Origin: an uncultured Bacteroidales bacterium | GTDB lineage: Bacteria > Bacteroidota > Bacteroidia > Bacteroidales > Bacteroidaceae | Length of the DNA stretch: 64,000 bases | Reading direction: 5' to 3' | Assembly (NCBI GenBank): GCA_902789725.1 | Contig: CADAPC010000004.1 | Span: forward strand, 54,301-118,300 | Part shown: positions 16,643 through 25,436 of the stretch, in pieces | How positions within the stretch are numbered: position 1 is the first letter of the stretch | Layout: each line of letters opens with the position of its first letter | Translations under genes and position numbers: made by a program | The notes under the pieces: model-generated | Seen by the model: only the letters and a program-made list of their open reading frames with translations | Database searches by the model: none | What the model was told of the DNA's origin: nothing

Positions 16643-18133
16643 TTAAATGTCCTTCATGACTTGTTCTTTGGGCCAATTGACGAAGAAAACTCGCTTGGTG
16701 GCTCGGGTGATGGCCGTGTAGAGCCAGCGGTAATATTCGGGTGTGAGCAGTTCCTCCGTCATGTAACCTTGGTCGATGAAGACGTTGGTCCATTGCCCAC
16801 CTTGCGCCTTGTGGCAGGTGACGGCGTAGGCGTACTTGATTTGCAAGGCATTGTAGTAAGGGTCTTGGCGCAGCGCTTTGAGTTTTTCTTGCTTGGAGCG
16901 CAGGGTGGGGTCGCTGGCGTAATCCTCCATGATATTATTATATAATGTGTTCTGCTGTTCGCGGGTGAGGGCTGGGGCTTCAGCTTGGAGGGTGTCGGTG
17001 AGGAGGGTGAGCTGTAGCGTGTAATGATTGAAGTCAGGAAACTCCAGCTCCGCATCAACAAAAGTGAAGCCGTAGAAGTTGCGTTCGTTGCGAACCCTGC
17101 GTACAATGGCCGTGTCGCCGTTGGCGATGAAGTCGAATGGAGCGCCTTCCTCCTCAGTCTCTTTTTGTGCTTTCTCCGTAGGGAGGGCTTGCTTCTCTGT
17201 CCAGTAATAATTGTTCTTTGCCACCATCAGCATGTCGCCACTTTCAAGTATCTCTTCGCGCCAAAGGATTTTGCCTCGAATGCCGTTGTTGTAGATGTTG
17301 GCACGCTTGTTGCTGCGCGTCACCACGATAGTTTCATCTTCTCCATCGCGGTTGTAGCATTCTTCGAGAACTTCGATGAGTTCGTTGCCTGGGATGTTTT
17401 TTACGTCAGGAAATCCTTGAAAACGGATTTGTGGCAATTGGGTGCTGGGGGCTGAGAATTGGGCAAGGAGGACTTGGCGCAGGTGGGTGGCGTTCCAGAG
17501 AATGCCTGAGGAGTCGGCTTGCCGCACCACTTCGGTGAGGGTGTGGCTGATGACTCGGAATCCATAGCCTTGCATGTAGTCGTCTTGCAGCGCCGGGCTT
17601 TCGGTGTCGCCTACGGGTGGAAGCTGTGCTGTGTCGCCCAGCAGGATGAGGCGGCACCCTTTACCCCCATAGACGAAGTGGACAAGGTCGTCGAGCAAGC
17701 GTCCTGTGCCGTAAAGACTGCCGGAGAGGTATTCGTCGTTGGCTATCATGGACGCCTCGTCGCAGATGAAGAGGAGGTTTTGGCGCATGTTGAAGTTGAG
17801 CGTGAAGATGCTATCCTTGTCGATGGACTTTTGGCGATAGATGCGTTTGTGGATGGTGAAGGCTGGGTGGTCGGCATAGAGGGAGAGCACTTTGGCGGCA
17901 CGCCCTGTGGGAGCCAGAAGTACACACTCCTGCTCGAGCTGTTCCATTGTCTTGACCAAGGCGCTCACTAAGGATGTTTTCCCTGTGCCTGCAAAGCCTC
18001 GGAGAATGAACACGCTGTCGGCATCAGGCGAAAGGATGAACTCGCAGAGCGAATCGATGACTTTTGCTTGGTCATGTGTTGGTTTTAGCCCGAAATGATG
18101 CAAAATCAGGTCTTTTAGGTAGTCATTTATCAT
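16643..18133 (-). CDS. RecD-like superfamily 1 DNA helicase (AAA ATPase)
   Basis: ATP-dependent DNA helicase of 496 residues. Walker A is GFAGTGKTS (about residues 46-54); motif Ia is APTGRAAKV; Walker B is LLFICDEASM; motif III is LLGDTAQLPPVG. The C-terminal UvrD_C_2-type segment has YAVTCHKAQGGQW and LYTAITRATKRVFF, as in RecD and Dda helicases. It lacks the extra N-terminal domain of RecD2 and is shorter than RecD, so a Dda/RecD-like stand-alone helicase is the best description. Its role is probably DNA repair or processing of stalled forks; the context does not specify it. Confidence 0.88.
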   Translation of the reverse strand: MINDYLKDLILHHFGLKPTHDQAKVIDSLCEFILSPDADSVFILRGFAGTGKTSLVSALVKTMEQLEQECVLLAPTGRAAKVLSLYADHPAFTIHKRIYRQKSIDKDSIFTLNFNMRQNLLFICDEASMIANDEYLSGSLYGTGRLLDDLVHFVYGGKGCRLILLGDTAQLPPVGDTESPALQDDYMQGYGFRVISHTLTEVVRQADSSGILWNATHLRQVLLAQFSAPSTQLPQIRFQGFPDVKNIPGNELIEVLEECYNRDGEDETIVVTRSNKRANIYNNGIRGKILWREEILESGDMLMVAKNNYYWTEKQALPTEKAQKETEEEGAPFDFIANGDTAIVRRVRNERNFYGFTFVDAELEFPDFNHYTLQLTLLTDTLQAEAPALTREQQNTLYNNIMEDYASDPTLRSKQEKLKALRQDPYYNALQIKYAYAVTCHKAQGGQWTNVFIDQGYMTEELLTPEYYRWLYTAITRATKRVFFVNWPKEQVMKDI

Positions 18134-18184
18134 CTTTTTTCAAAAAAATGCTTAAAGTAGTGGGTGAAATTAAAAATTTTGCAT

Positions 18185-18192
18185 TATTTTTG
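18185..18192 (+). promoter_or_regulatory. -7 box for the pilin-like gene cluster
   Basis: TATTTTTG about 107 bp upstream of the ATG at 18300, in an AT-rich divergent spacer with the helicase gene. No clear -33 box at the expected distance. Confidence 0.45.
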
Positions 18193-18299
18193 CAACGAAT
18201 ATAGTGATTATTCATGAACTGAACTATCAGTAAGGCAAAAAACTTGCTTTTAGGACGGTAAAAAAGTGTTGAATTAACAAAAATATAAAAAAACATATC

Positions 18300-19052
18300 A
18301 TGAAAAAAAGTGTTATCAATGGTATCCTTGTACTTTGTACATTGGGTCTCGTCGCAGCATGCTTTTTCAGCATCTACAGCGACATTGCCTTTGATGAGGA
18401 AAAGGCAGCGCGTGAAAAACTGGTTATCGCTCGTCTGATGGACATCCGCAATGCGGAAGAGCAGTACAAGATGACGTTTGGCGAGTATTGCGGAACAATC
18501 GATTCGCTCATCGATTTCGTGAAGAACGGAAAAACGGTGGACAGAATCTACAAGGAAGGGGAGTTGACCGATGACCAGTTGGAAGCTGGTATGACTGAGC
18601 GCGAAGCTGTGGCCAAAGGACTCATCAAGCGAGACACCGTTTGGATTACTGCTGCAGAGAAGTTGGGCATCGCTAACCCCGACTCAATGAAATTTGTGCC
18701 AATAGGACGTCCCGCTGACGGCACCATCGCTGAAATTGTGCGCTCCACTTTCGACCCATCTGTCTATGACACCATCTATCAGGGTGTGATTGAACTGCGC
18801 AAGAAGGCTCAATACAACACAAAGTCGCAAGAATTTGACATGCTTGTCGAGTTCCGTGCTCGTTTGGATGACTACATGGCTGGCATGAGCGAGAAGAAAA
18901 TCAAGAACTTGAAGTCGGACCTGAAGAAGCGTCACAAAAACCATGCTGAACTGATGCTTGACAATGAGGACCAGACAGAAGGCCCTTGGTATGGGCTCCG
19001 TATGGGTGACTTGGAAGACACTAACAACAAGATGGCCGGTAACTGGGAGTAA
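18300..19052 (+). CDS. Membrane-anchored protein with pilin-like N-terminus, function unknown
   Basis: Protein of 250 residues with a single N-terminal hydrophobic helix (about residues 5-26) running into a long amphipathic helix (FDEEKAAREKLVIARLMDIR) and then YKMTFGEYCGTIDSLIDFV. A hydrophobic helix extended by a charged helix, followed by a Tyr/Gly motif, recalls type II/IV pseudopilins, but I see no clear prepilin peptidase site. The C-terminal part is helical and charged. It is followed 37 bp downstream by a DUF3822 gene and then rsmD, all on the same strand. Function is not established. Confidence 0.75.
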   Translation: MKKSVINGILVLCTLGLVAACFFSIYSDIAFDEEKAAREKLVIARLMDIRNAEEQYKMTFGEYCGTIDSLIDFVKNGKTVDRIYKEGELTDDQLEAGMTEREAVAKGLIKRDTVWITAAEKLGIANPDSMKFVPIGRPADGTIAEIVRSTFDPSVYDTIYQGVIELRKKAQYNTKSQEFDMLVEFRARLDDYMAGMSEKKIKNLKSDLKKRHKNHAELMLDNEDQTEGPWYGLRMGDLEDTNNKMAGNWE

Positions 19053-19089
19053 AATTGCTTGGCAGTTGTTAATAGACAGTAAACACTTG

Positions 19090-19902
19090 ATGGCAGAAAA
19101 CATGATTAACAATAAAAGTTTGTCCATTCGGCTCTGCTCGAATGGACTTTCTTTTTGTACGTATGCTCCGGGACAGGAAGAGCCGTTTGTGTATAAAGTG
19201 TGGGATGTGAATCACACCATCTCAATGACTGCAAACCTAAAGGAGGCACTCAGGACAGAGCCTATGCTTCAACAGCAGTATCAGCGGGTGAACGTGCTGA
19301 TAGCCACTTCGCATTTCACAACGGTGCCTGTGGCGGCCTTTCAGAAGGAGGACATACAGGCCATTTATCAGTTTGCTTTCCCCAAGGATGTGCCTCAGCA
19401 TGTGAGCTACAATGTGTTGAGGCGTTCGGGCATTGCTATCGTCTTTGGACTTGAGCGTAATATCTATCAATTGCTGCTGGACGATTTTCCCCGTGCCCGC
19501 TTCTATGCTTCGGCAAGCACGCTGATTGAGTTTTTTGGCGAGAGAAGTTTAATTGGCAAGGGCAGGAAAATGTTTGTCTATCTGCATGAGAAGGAGATGA
19601 CACTTTATGCTTTTGACCAGGGAAGAATGCTGTTTGTCAACACGTTTGATGCGGTGAGTGTGGCAGATATCCAATACTATACGTTGAGTGTGTGGAAGCA
19701 GTTGGCATTTGACCAAGTGGATGATGCTCTCTTTGTGGTGGGAGATATGGAGGGGCGCACTACGGAGTTGGTGGAGAAAATCAATTATTTTCTGCAAAAT
19801 GTGTCGGTTATTGATCGTAGCGAGGACTTTAAAGACAGGTTGACAATGGGCAACCAATTTATTCCTTACGATTTGCAGAGTCTTCTGGTTTGTGGCTTTT
19901 AA
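19090..19902 (+). CDS. DUF3822 family protein
   Basis: Cytoplasmic protein of 270 residues matching the Bacteroidota DUF3822 family by its overall pattern. Landmarks are LSIRLCSNGLSFCTYAPG near the N-terminus, VLIATSHFTTVPVAAF, and a C-terminal segment ending IPYDLQSLLVCGF. The family is thought to have an actin/RNase H-like fold, which would be compatible with a PilM-type role, but this is inference. The frame is open upstream to 18958 inside the preceding gene; the ATG at 19090 lies just after that gene's stop. The end overlaps the long form of the rsmD frame but not its preferred start. Confidence 0.8.
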   Translation: MAENMINNKSLSIRLCSNGLSFCTYAPGQEEPFVYKVWDVNHTISMTANLKEALRTEPMLQQQYQRVNVLIATSHFTTVPVAAFQKEDIQAIYQFAFPKDVPQHVSYNVLRRSGIAIVFGLERNIYQLLLDDFPRARFYASASTLIEFFGERSLIGKGRKMFVYLHEKEMTLYAFDQGRMLFVNTFDAVSVADIQYYTLSVWKQLAFDQVDDALFVVGDMEGRTTELVEKINYFLQNVSVIDRSEDFKDRLTMGNQFIPYDLQSLLVCGF

Positions 19903-19936
19903 TCTTATTCCTTTCGATTGTAATAAACATTTCTCC

Positions 19937-20467
19937 ATGAGAGTGATAAGAGGTAAATATAAGGGAAGGCATATTCCCACTCCCACAGGTTTTAAGGCGC
20001 GTCCTACGACAGACTTCGCCAAGGAGGGATTGTTCAATATTCTGGAGAATGTGTATGTGGATTTTGATGAGGCTCCTACAGCATTAGACCTCTTTGCGGG
20101 GACGGGTTCCATTGGTTTGGAACTGGCTTCGAGAGGATGCAGCAAGGTTGTGAGTGTGGAAAAGGATTTCAAGCATTGGCAGTTCTTGGCTCGTGTGCAG
20201 AAAGAATTGCTGGCAAAGGAATGGTTGCCGCTGAAGGGTGACGTATTTAAATATGTACGTGCGTGCAAAGAGCGTTACGACATTATTTTTGCCGATCCAC
20301 CTTACGCTTTGGACAATTTGAAGGATATTCCCGATGCAGCCTTGCCACTCTTAGCAGAGGGTGGGCTACTGATTCTGGAGCACGGAAGTGCCTACGATTT
20401 TTCGGCACATCCGCGTTTTGTGAATCATCGCAACTATGGCAGCGTGAATTTTTCCTTTTTCCAGTAG
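19937..20467 (+). CDS. rsmD: 16S rRNA (guanine966-N2)-methyltransferase RsmD
   Basis: S-adenosylmethionine-dependent methyltransferase that modifies G966 of 16S rRNA. The 176-residue protein starts MRVIRGKYKGR, the usual RsmD opening, then has the SAM-binding ALDLFAGTGSIGLE motif and the catalytic DPPY (Asp120 to Tyr123). The ATG at 19937 is preferred over an upstream start overlapping DUF3822 because the family begins with M-R-V/I-I-x-G. It ends 29 bp before the convergent menA stop. The linkage of rsmD with DUF3822 is, to my knowledge, recurrent in Bacteroidota. Confidence 0.93.
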   Translation: MRVIRGKYKGRHIPTPTGFKARPTTDFAKEGLFNILENVYVDFDEAPTALDLFAGTGSIGLELASRGCSKVVSVEKDFKHWQFLARVQKELLAKEWLPLKGDVFKYVRACKERYDIIFADPPYALDNLKDIPDAALPLLAEGGLLILEHGSAYDFSAHPRFVNHRNYGSVNFSFFQ

Positions 20468-20496
20468 CAGCCTTTGTTCTCTCTGAAGGAATGCGC

Positions 20497-21534
20497 TCAA
20501 AGGAAGGTGCTTGCGGCAAGCAAAAGCCCAAAGAGGAATATGTTTCTTGCTGTAGCTCCAAGCACTTGATTCAGCGCATGTCCGTCCAACGTTTTGAGTT
20601 GGCGAAAGGTGCGGAAATGAAGAATCAGGTAAATTAGCATGAGCGGATAGCGGATGCTTGAATAAGGAAAAAGGAAGAGGGCTGTGAAAGCCAAGATGGT
20701 GGAGAATACTCCTAACCACAGGTAGAGGTCGAGGCATATCTCCTCACCTTCTTTTTGACCTTTAGCCTCGCCCAACTTGCGTTGTTGCGCTTTGATGATG
20801 CGAACCACTATGGTTTGCTTGCCACTCACTTTATCTTGATTTCGGTCGCGGTAGTTGTTAACCATCAGCAGGTTGTCTGTCGCTAATCCCATTGCAAGGC
20901 TGGCAATGATGAGTGGAATGTTCCATCCCCCGTTGGTGATGACGTAGTAGGTGAAAACTACGGGCACAATGCCAAAGAAGATGAGTACAAGGAGGTCGCC
21001 CCATCCAAGGTAGGAGAGGCTGGTGGTGTAGAGAAAGCAGAACAGCACGCACAGAATGCCGATGATGAGGAGTTCCCATTGCATGTTCCACAGGAGTATA
21101 GCCAGCCCCACTAAGCAGGAGAGTGCTGTGGTGATGAGAATGCCTGTCCACATGGCCCCAGGTGTTATCCACCCCTGCGCACAAGCTCGCTCTGGCCCCA
21201 ATCGGTCTTTGCGGTCTGTTCCTTTCTTGAAATCAAAATAGTCGTTGATGAAGTTGGCATCAATCTGCATCAGTACAGCAAAAAGAAGGCACAGGAGGAA
21301 GGGGACAAGGAGTTGAGGGTTGAATGCTGTGAGTTGTGTGCTGAAAACTGCGAGTGGGGAGGCGGAAGCCGACAAAGCCGAATCAAGGGTGGCTGGCTGC
21401 GCCGTGTTGAGTATCTTGGAAAAAGCCAACGCTCCTCCCACTAACACGGGGGCTATGGCTCCTGTCAGCGTTTTAGGACGGGCGGCCAGCACCCATGCTT
21501 TGAATGAATTGGTCTTGATCATTTTATGCCCCAT
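20497..21534 (-). CDS. menA: 1,4-dihydroxy-2-naphthoate polyprenyltransferase
   Basis: UbiA-family integral membrane enzyme that attaches the isoprenoid tail in menaquinone synthesis. The signature is WVLAARPKTLTG near the N-terminus and the Asp-rich prenyl-diphosphate site NDYFDFKKGTDRKDR. About eight hydrophobic helices follow. At 345 residues it is longer than the usual 290-310; the extra length is a Ser/Ala/Thr-rich insert at about residues 40-75, between the first helix and the next. Translation may start at 21534, three bases after the MORN gene's stop, or at the in-frame ATG at 21522. The tight spacing shows an operon with the MORN gene. Confidence 0.92.
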   Translation of the reverse strand: MGHKMIKTNSFKAWVLAARPKTLTGAIAPVLVGGALAFSKILNTAQPATLDSALSASASPLAVFSTQLTAFNPQLLVPFLLCLLFAVLMQIDANFINDYFDFKKGTDRKDRLGPERACAQGWITPGAMWTGILITTALSCLVGLAILLWNMQWELLIIGILCVLFCFLYTTSLSYLGWGDLLVLIFFGIVPVVFTYYVITNGGWNIPLIIASLAMGLATDNLLMVNNYRDRNQDKVSGKQTIVVRIIKAQQRKLGEAKGQKEGEEICLDLYLWLGVFSTILAFTALFLFPYSSIRYPLMLIYLILHFRTFRQLKTLDGHALNQVLGATARNIFLFGLLLAASTFL

Positions 21535-21537
21535 TTT

Positions 21538-22161
21538 CTACTCATTCTCTCCTTTCCAATACTGGATGGTTATCGTGTTGTTGGTGAAGAACATGGCTCC
21601 AAATCCTCTACGCTCGTTGTTCTGGTATTTCCCGTAATAGTAATTCCCATTGTTATAGTAGTAAATGCCTACTCCTTCGCGTTTTCCGTTGACGGTCTCG
21701 CCCACATATTTGTCGCCATTCTGGTAGGTGAGCGATTCAAAGCGGTAAACCTTTTCATAGTCGGCCGGAAGTGCGTATTTGTCCCCGTCTTTCATGATGT
21801 AAAGAGGGTCGCCTGTTGTCAAGTCGTAGCAGATGTAATGTTCGTTTGTGCCGACTTTTGCCACTTGAGTGCCCATCTTGATGCCAAACAGAAAGTTTCC
21901 CAGACGATACTGTCCGTAGATAACACCATCGTTGTCGGTGTAGTAGGCTCCAAATCCGTAGATGTTCCGCTCGCGTGTGATTTGTCCAAAATATTGTCCG
22001 AAAGATGATTTTGCTACACCGCTGGCAAAATTCTTCACGTAATCGACGAAAGTAGCATCATATTGCGATGGAATTTGGGGATATTTTTCGAGACGGGTGA
22101 ACTGGGCACGCAGCGTAAGTACCAATGTCATACCCATCAGAAAAAGAATTGCTTTCTTCAT
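21538..22161 (-). CDS. Secreted MORN-repeat protein
   Basis: Protein of 207 residues with a signal peptide (MKKAILFLMGMTLVLTLRAQ). It contains several MORN-type Gly/Tyr repeats: IYGFGAYYTDNDGVIYGQY in the first half and GDKYVGETVNGKREGVGIYY and GKYQNNERRGFGAM near the C-terminus. MORN repeats form beta-hairpin surfaces that bind lipids or proteins; no catalytic domain is visible. It is the first gene of a two-gene unit with menA. The ATG at 22161 is preferred over an upstream start because it gives a proper signal peptide and lies after the promoter box at 22203-22210. Confidence 0.82.
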   Translation of the reverse strand: MKKAILFLMGMTLVLTLRAQFTRLEKYPQIPSQYDATFVDYVKNFASGVAKSSFGQYFGQITRERNIYGFGAYYTDNDGVIYGQYRLGNFLFGIKMGTQVAKVGTNEHYICYDLTTGDPLYIMKDGDKYALPADYEKVYRFESLTYQNGDKYVGETVNGKREGVGIYYYNNGNYYYGKYQNNERRGFGAMFFTNNTITIQYWKGENE

Positions 22162-22202
22162 AAATATAATAGTCTGTTTTGCCAATTTTATAAAAAACGT
22201 TA

Positions 22203-22261
22203 CAAAATTACACATAATAACTTAAATTTGCATCAAAATACTAAACCTTTTCGTAACTTTG
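22203..22261. promoter_or_regulatory. Divergent promoters between the MORN gene and the large barrel gene
   Basis: Minus strand: TAATTTTG (22210-22203) with TTTG at 22237-22234 serves the MORN-menA unit. Plus strand: TAACTTTG (22254-22261) with TTTG at 22227-22230 serves the gene at 22314. Each spacer is 23 nt, slightly longer than typical, and the -33 boxes of the two promoters interleave. Confidence 0.5.
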
Positions 22262-22313
22262 TGGTCGAATTAGCTGTATTCCTAAGGAAATTTAATCAAT
22301 TAAAAAACAGTAT

Positions 22314-25280
22314 ATGAAAAAAACTTTACTCGCTATGATGCTCACGTTGGTGGGACTCAGCGCAATGGCTCAATCGAAATTTAACGTCTCGGGTACAATC
22401 CTTGAAGATGGTACGAGCGAGCCAGTCATTTCAGCCACAGTACGCATTCTTTCGCTGCCCGACAGTACGATGGTGGGCGGAGCTGCTACGGGATTGGATG
22501 GAACTTTCACTGTGAAGAATGTGAAAAAGGACAAGTATGTGATGAAAATCACCTATGTCGGTTTCCAAACAAAACTGATGCCCTTGGACCTGAACAAGGA
22601 GAAGAAGAAAGATGTAAGCGTTGGATATATCACCATTACGCCCGATTCGAAAATGCTGAAAGATGCACAGGTGACTGCTAATGTTGCTCAGGTGCAAGTG
22701 AGTGGAGACTCGATTGTTTATAATGCTTCTGCTTTCCGTACTCCTGAAGGCTCTGCCCTGGAAGAACTTGTGAAGAAATTGCCTGGAGCGAAGGTGGATG
22801 ATGATGGTAACATCACCATTAACGGTAAGAAGGTGACAAAAATCTTGATGAATGGTAAGGAGTTCTTCCTGGATGACACGAAGATGGCTATGAAGAATTT
22901 GCCAACAGACATGATTGAAAAGCTGAAAACTTACGAGCGGAAGAGTGACTTCACACGAGTAACGGGTATAGACGATGGACAAGAGGAGACGGTGCTCGAC
23001 TTGACTGTGAAGAAGGGAATGAACAACGCTTGGATTGGAAACATTCAGGGCGGTTATGGCACAGAGGACCGCTACACGGGCAACTTGACGGTGCAGCGTT
23101 ACAATGAGCACAGCACCTTCACGGCAATGGGTGGACTCAACAACACTGGCGACATGGGCTTTGGCGGAGGCGGCGGCCGAGGCTGGGGACGAGGTGGCAA
23201 TGGATTGCGCAACTCGAAGAACTTTGGCATCAACTTCGCCACAGAGAACGACTATCTCGAATTGGGAGGGAACGTGCGCTACCGTTATGATGGGAGCGAC
23301 AACCGCAGCTGGTCGTCCACCAAGAGCTTCGTTACTTCACGCGGTGCTTTCAACAACAGCGAAAGCTTCAGCCTGAGTAGCAGCAACAACTGGAACTCTA
23401 ACTTCCGCCTGGAGTGGAAACCTGACTCGATGACCAACATCATTTTCCGTCCTTCTGGTAGCCTGTCGCGCAGCAAAGGGTATAGCAACAACCAGTCGGC
23501 CAGCTTCAACGACGACCCCAACGAGTTGACTGACGAACCTTTGGATGATGCGATCAGCGTGATTAACAACGAACTGGATGTGGACGGACTCCTCGACATC
23601 ATTATCAACACCAACGTGAGCCGCCAGCAGACTTTCAACGAAAACCGCCGACTGGCTGGTGAACTGCAGGCTAACCGTCGCCTGAACAACCGAGGACGCA
23701 ACATTACGCTGCGTGCTTCGGGTAACATGGCCGGTTCAGACAGCAAGCAACTTTCGGCAGCTAACATCAAGTATCAAAACACGGGTACGGAAACCACCAA
23801 CAACCGTTATTACAACACGCCTGGCAGAAACCGCTCGTTTGGTGTTCAGCTGACTTACTCTGAACCCATTGCCGACAGAACTTATCTGCAATTCTCCTAC
23901 CGATATGACTACAGCTACAGCAAGTCGGACCGTCGTGCTTTCGTGCTCGATCCTACAGCCTACACCGACTTGGCTGAATCGTTGAATCGTTTCCGCTACA
24001 ACATTGATGGGGCGGTTGATTACTTGCTGACCAATGGACATCGGGTGTATGGCGCAGAGGATAATGACGAGGCAGAACGGCTCAGCCAGTATTCTGAATA
24101 CAACAACTACAACCACACGGGGGGCATTAGCTTCCGTAAGGTGACGGATATGTTTAACTTTAGTGTGGGTGTGGAAATTTTGCCACAACGCAGCGTGCTC
24201 GACTATAAGTACATGGGTACACAATATCCAACGGTTACTCGCAACGTGTTCAATTGGGCTCCAAACCTTGACTTCCGTTATTATTTTACTCAGCAGACAA
24301 ACCTGAGAGTGAACTATCGTGGACGTACCTCTCAACCCAGCATGACGAATCTGTTGGACATTACCGATGACTCCAACCCGCTCTACATCACCAAAGGTAA
24401 TCCTGGTTTGAAGCCTTCGTTCAGTCACAACGTGAATTTCAATTTCAACACCTTCACCACTGAGCACCAGCGAGGCATCTTCGCTTGGGGTGGAGTAAAC
24501 ATGACACGCAACAGCATCAGTAACCGCACAAGTTATGACGAGACGACAGGTGTTAGAACGACTAAGCCCGAAAACATAAACGGCAACTGGAGTGCTAACG
24601 TGGGTGGTGGTTTCAACTCCTCGCTCGACAGCAACAACTACTTCACTGTGAACAATTTCACCAGCCTGAACTATAGCCACAACGTCAGCTATCTCGACCC
24701 GCTGCAATATGCAGAGGACAAGTCGAAGACGAACACCACATCGGTGTCTGAAAACTTGGGATTCGAATTCCGTAAAGACTGGTTCGAAGCAGGCATCAAC
24801 GGAAGCTTCAGCTACAATAACTCGCGTAACTCGGTGGTAACTACTGGTAACATGGAGACTTGGACCTTCAGCTATGGTGCCGAAATCAACTTCATTTTCG
24901 ATAACGGCCTATCTATTTCTTCCGACATCAGCGAAAGCAGCCGTCGTGGTTTCTCTTCTGCCAGCATGAACACCAACGAGCTTCTGTGGAATGCTACAGC
25001 TTCTATGTCTTTCCTTAAAGGGAATGCGCTGACTCTCAGCCTCTCGTGGAACGATATTCTGCGCAACCGCAGCAACATCAGCCGTACCATCGATGCTTAT
25101 CAGCAAAGCGACTCTCGCTACAATGCTATCTACTCTTACGGAATGCTCCGCGTCATTTACAAACTCAACATCTTTGGCAGTGGAGCAGCAGCTAACCGTG
25201 GTGGTTGGGGCGGCTATGGAGCTGGCTTTGGAGGCTTTGGCGGAGGCTTCGGCGGTGGTGGCCGAGGTGGAAGAAGATAA
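22314..25280 (+). CDS. TonB-receptor-like outer-membrane barrel with carboxypeptidase-like N-domain
   Basis: Large outer-membrane protein, 988 residues. A signal peptide ends at about residue 19 (SAMA-Q), followed by a carboxypeptidase-regulatory-like beta sandwich (FNVSGTILEDGTSEPVISAT; about residues 23-105). Next comes a plug-like segment (SALEELVKKLPGAKVDDDG to MIEKLKTYERKSDF) and a long barrel of the OMP_b-brl_3 type. The C-terminus is an unusual Gly/Phe/Arg-rich tail (last about 30 residues, GGWGG...GGRGGRR) rather than the usual aromatic barrel end. There is no SusD partner next to it, so it is not a standard SusCD pair. Substrate unknown. A strong hairpin follows. Confidence 0.85.
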   Translation: MKKTLLAMMLTLVGLSAMAQSKFNVSGTILEDGTSEPVISATVRILSLPDSTMVGGAATGLDGTFTVKNVKKDKYVMKITYVGFQTKLMPLDLNKEKKKDVSVGYITITPDSKMLKDAQVTANVAQVQVSGDSIVYNASAFRTPEGSALEELVKKLPGAKVDDDGNITINGKKVTKILMNGKEFFLDDTKMAMKNLPTDMIEKLKTYERKSDFTRVTGIDDGQEETVLDLTVKKGMNNAWIGNIQGGYGTEDRYTGNLTVQRYNEHSTFTAMGGLNNTGDMGFGGGGGRGWGRGGNGLRNSKNFGINFATENDYLELGGNVRYRYDGSDNRSWSSTKSFVTSRGAFNNSESFSLSSSNNWNSNFRLEWKPDSMTNIIFRPSGSLSRSKGYSNNQSASFNDDPNELTDEPLDDAISVINNELDVDGLLDIIINTNVSRQQTFNENRRLAGELQANRRLNNRGRNITLRASGNMAGSDSKQLSAANIKYQNTGTETTNNRYYNTPGRNRSFGVQLTYSEPIADRTYLQFSYRYDYSYSKSDRRAFVLDPTAYTDLAESLNRFRYNIDGAVDYLLTNGHRVYGAEDNDEAERLSQYSEYNNYNHTGGISFRKVTDMFNFSVGVEILPQRSVLDYKYMGTQYPTVTRNVFNWAPNLDFRYYFTQQTNLRVNYRGRTSQPSMTNLLDITDDSNPLYITKGNPGLKPSFSHNVNFNFNTFTTEHQRGIFAWGGVNMTRNSISNRTSYDETTGVRTTKPENINGNWSANVGGGFNSSLDSNNYFTVNNFTSLNYSHNVSYLDPLQYAEDKSKTNTTSVSENLGFEFRKDWFEAGINGSFSYNNSRNSVVTTGNMETWTFSYGAEINFIFDNGLSISSDISESSRRGFSSASMNTNELLWNATASMSFLKGNALTLSLSWNDILRNRSNISRTIDAYQQSDSRYNAIYSYGMLRVIYKLNIFGSGAAANRGGWGGYGAGFGGFGGGFGGGGRGGRR

Positions 25281-25309
25281 GCCTACATCTCTTTACAACA
25301 AAACGTGTC

Positions 25310-25360
25310 AACCAACAGGGAGGCTCGATTTACATATCGTAGTCGAGCCTCCCGTTGGTT
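25310..25360. terminator. Bidirectional hairpin terminator between the barrel gene and ispF
   Basis: Left arm 25310-25328 and right arm 25343-25360 pair over 18 bp with one bulged A, around a 14-nt loop. It lies 30 bp after the barrel gene's stop and 77 bp after ispF's end on the other strand. A clear T-tract is lacking, so the strength as a classical terminator is uncertain. Confidence 0.65.
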
Positions 25361-25436
25361 TCTGCGCCTATATGCGCAATTAGGGGAAGGTTATTGCGAA
25401 ATAAGGCTGGGTTATTGTGTAATAAGGTTAGGTTAT

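Noticed and set aside
16587..16793. N-terminal extension of the small secreted protein overlapping the helicase gene
   Set aside because: It removes the clear signal peptide from the N-terminus and overlaps a conserved helicase in another frame.
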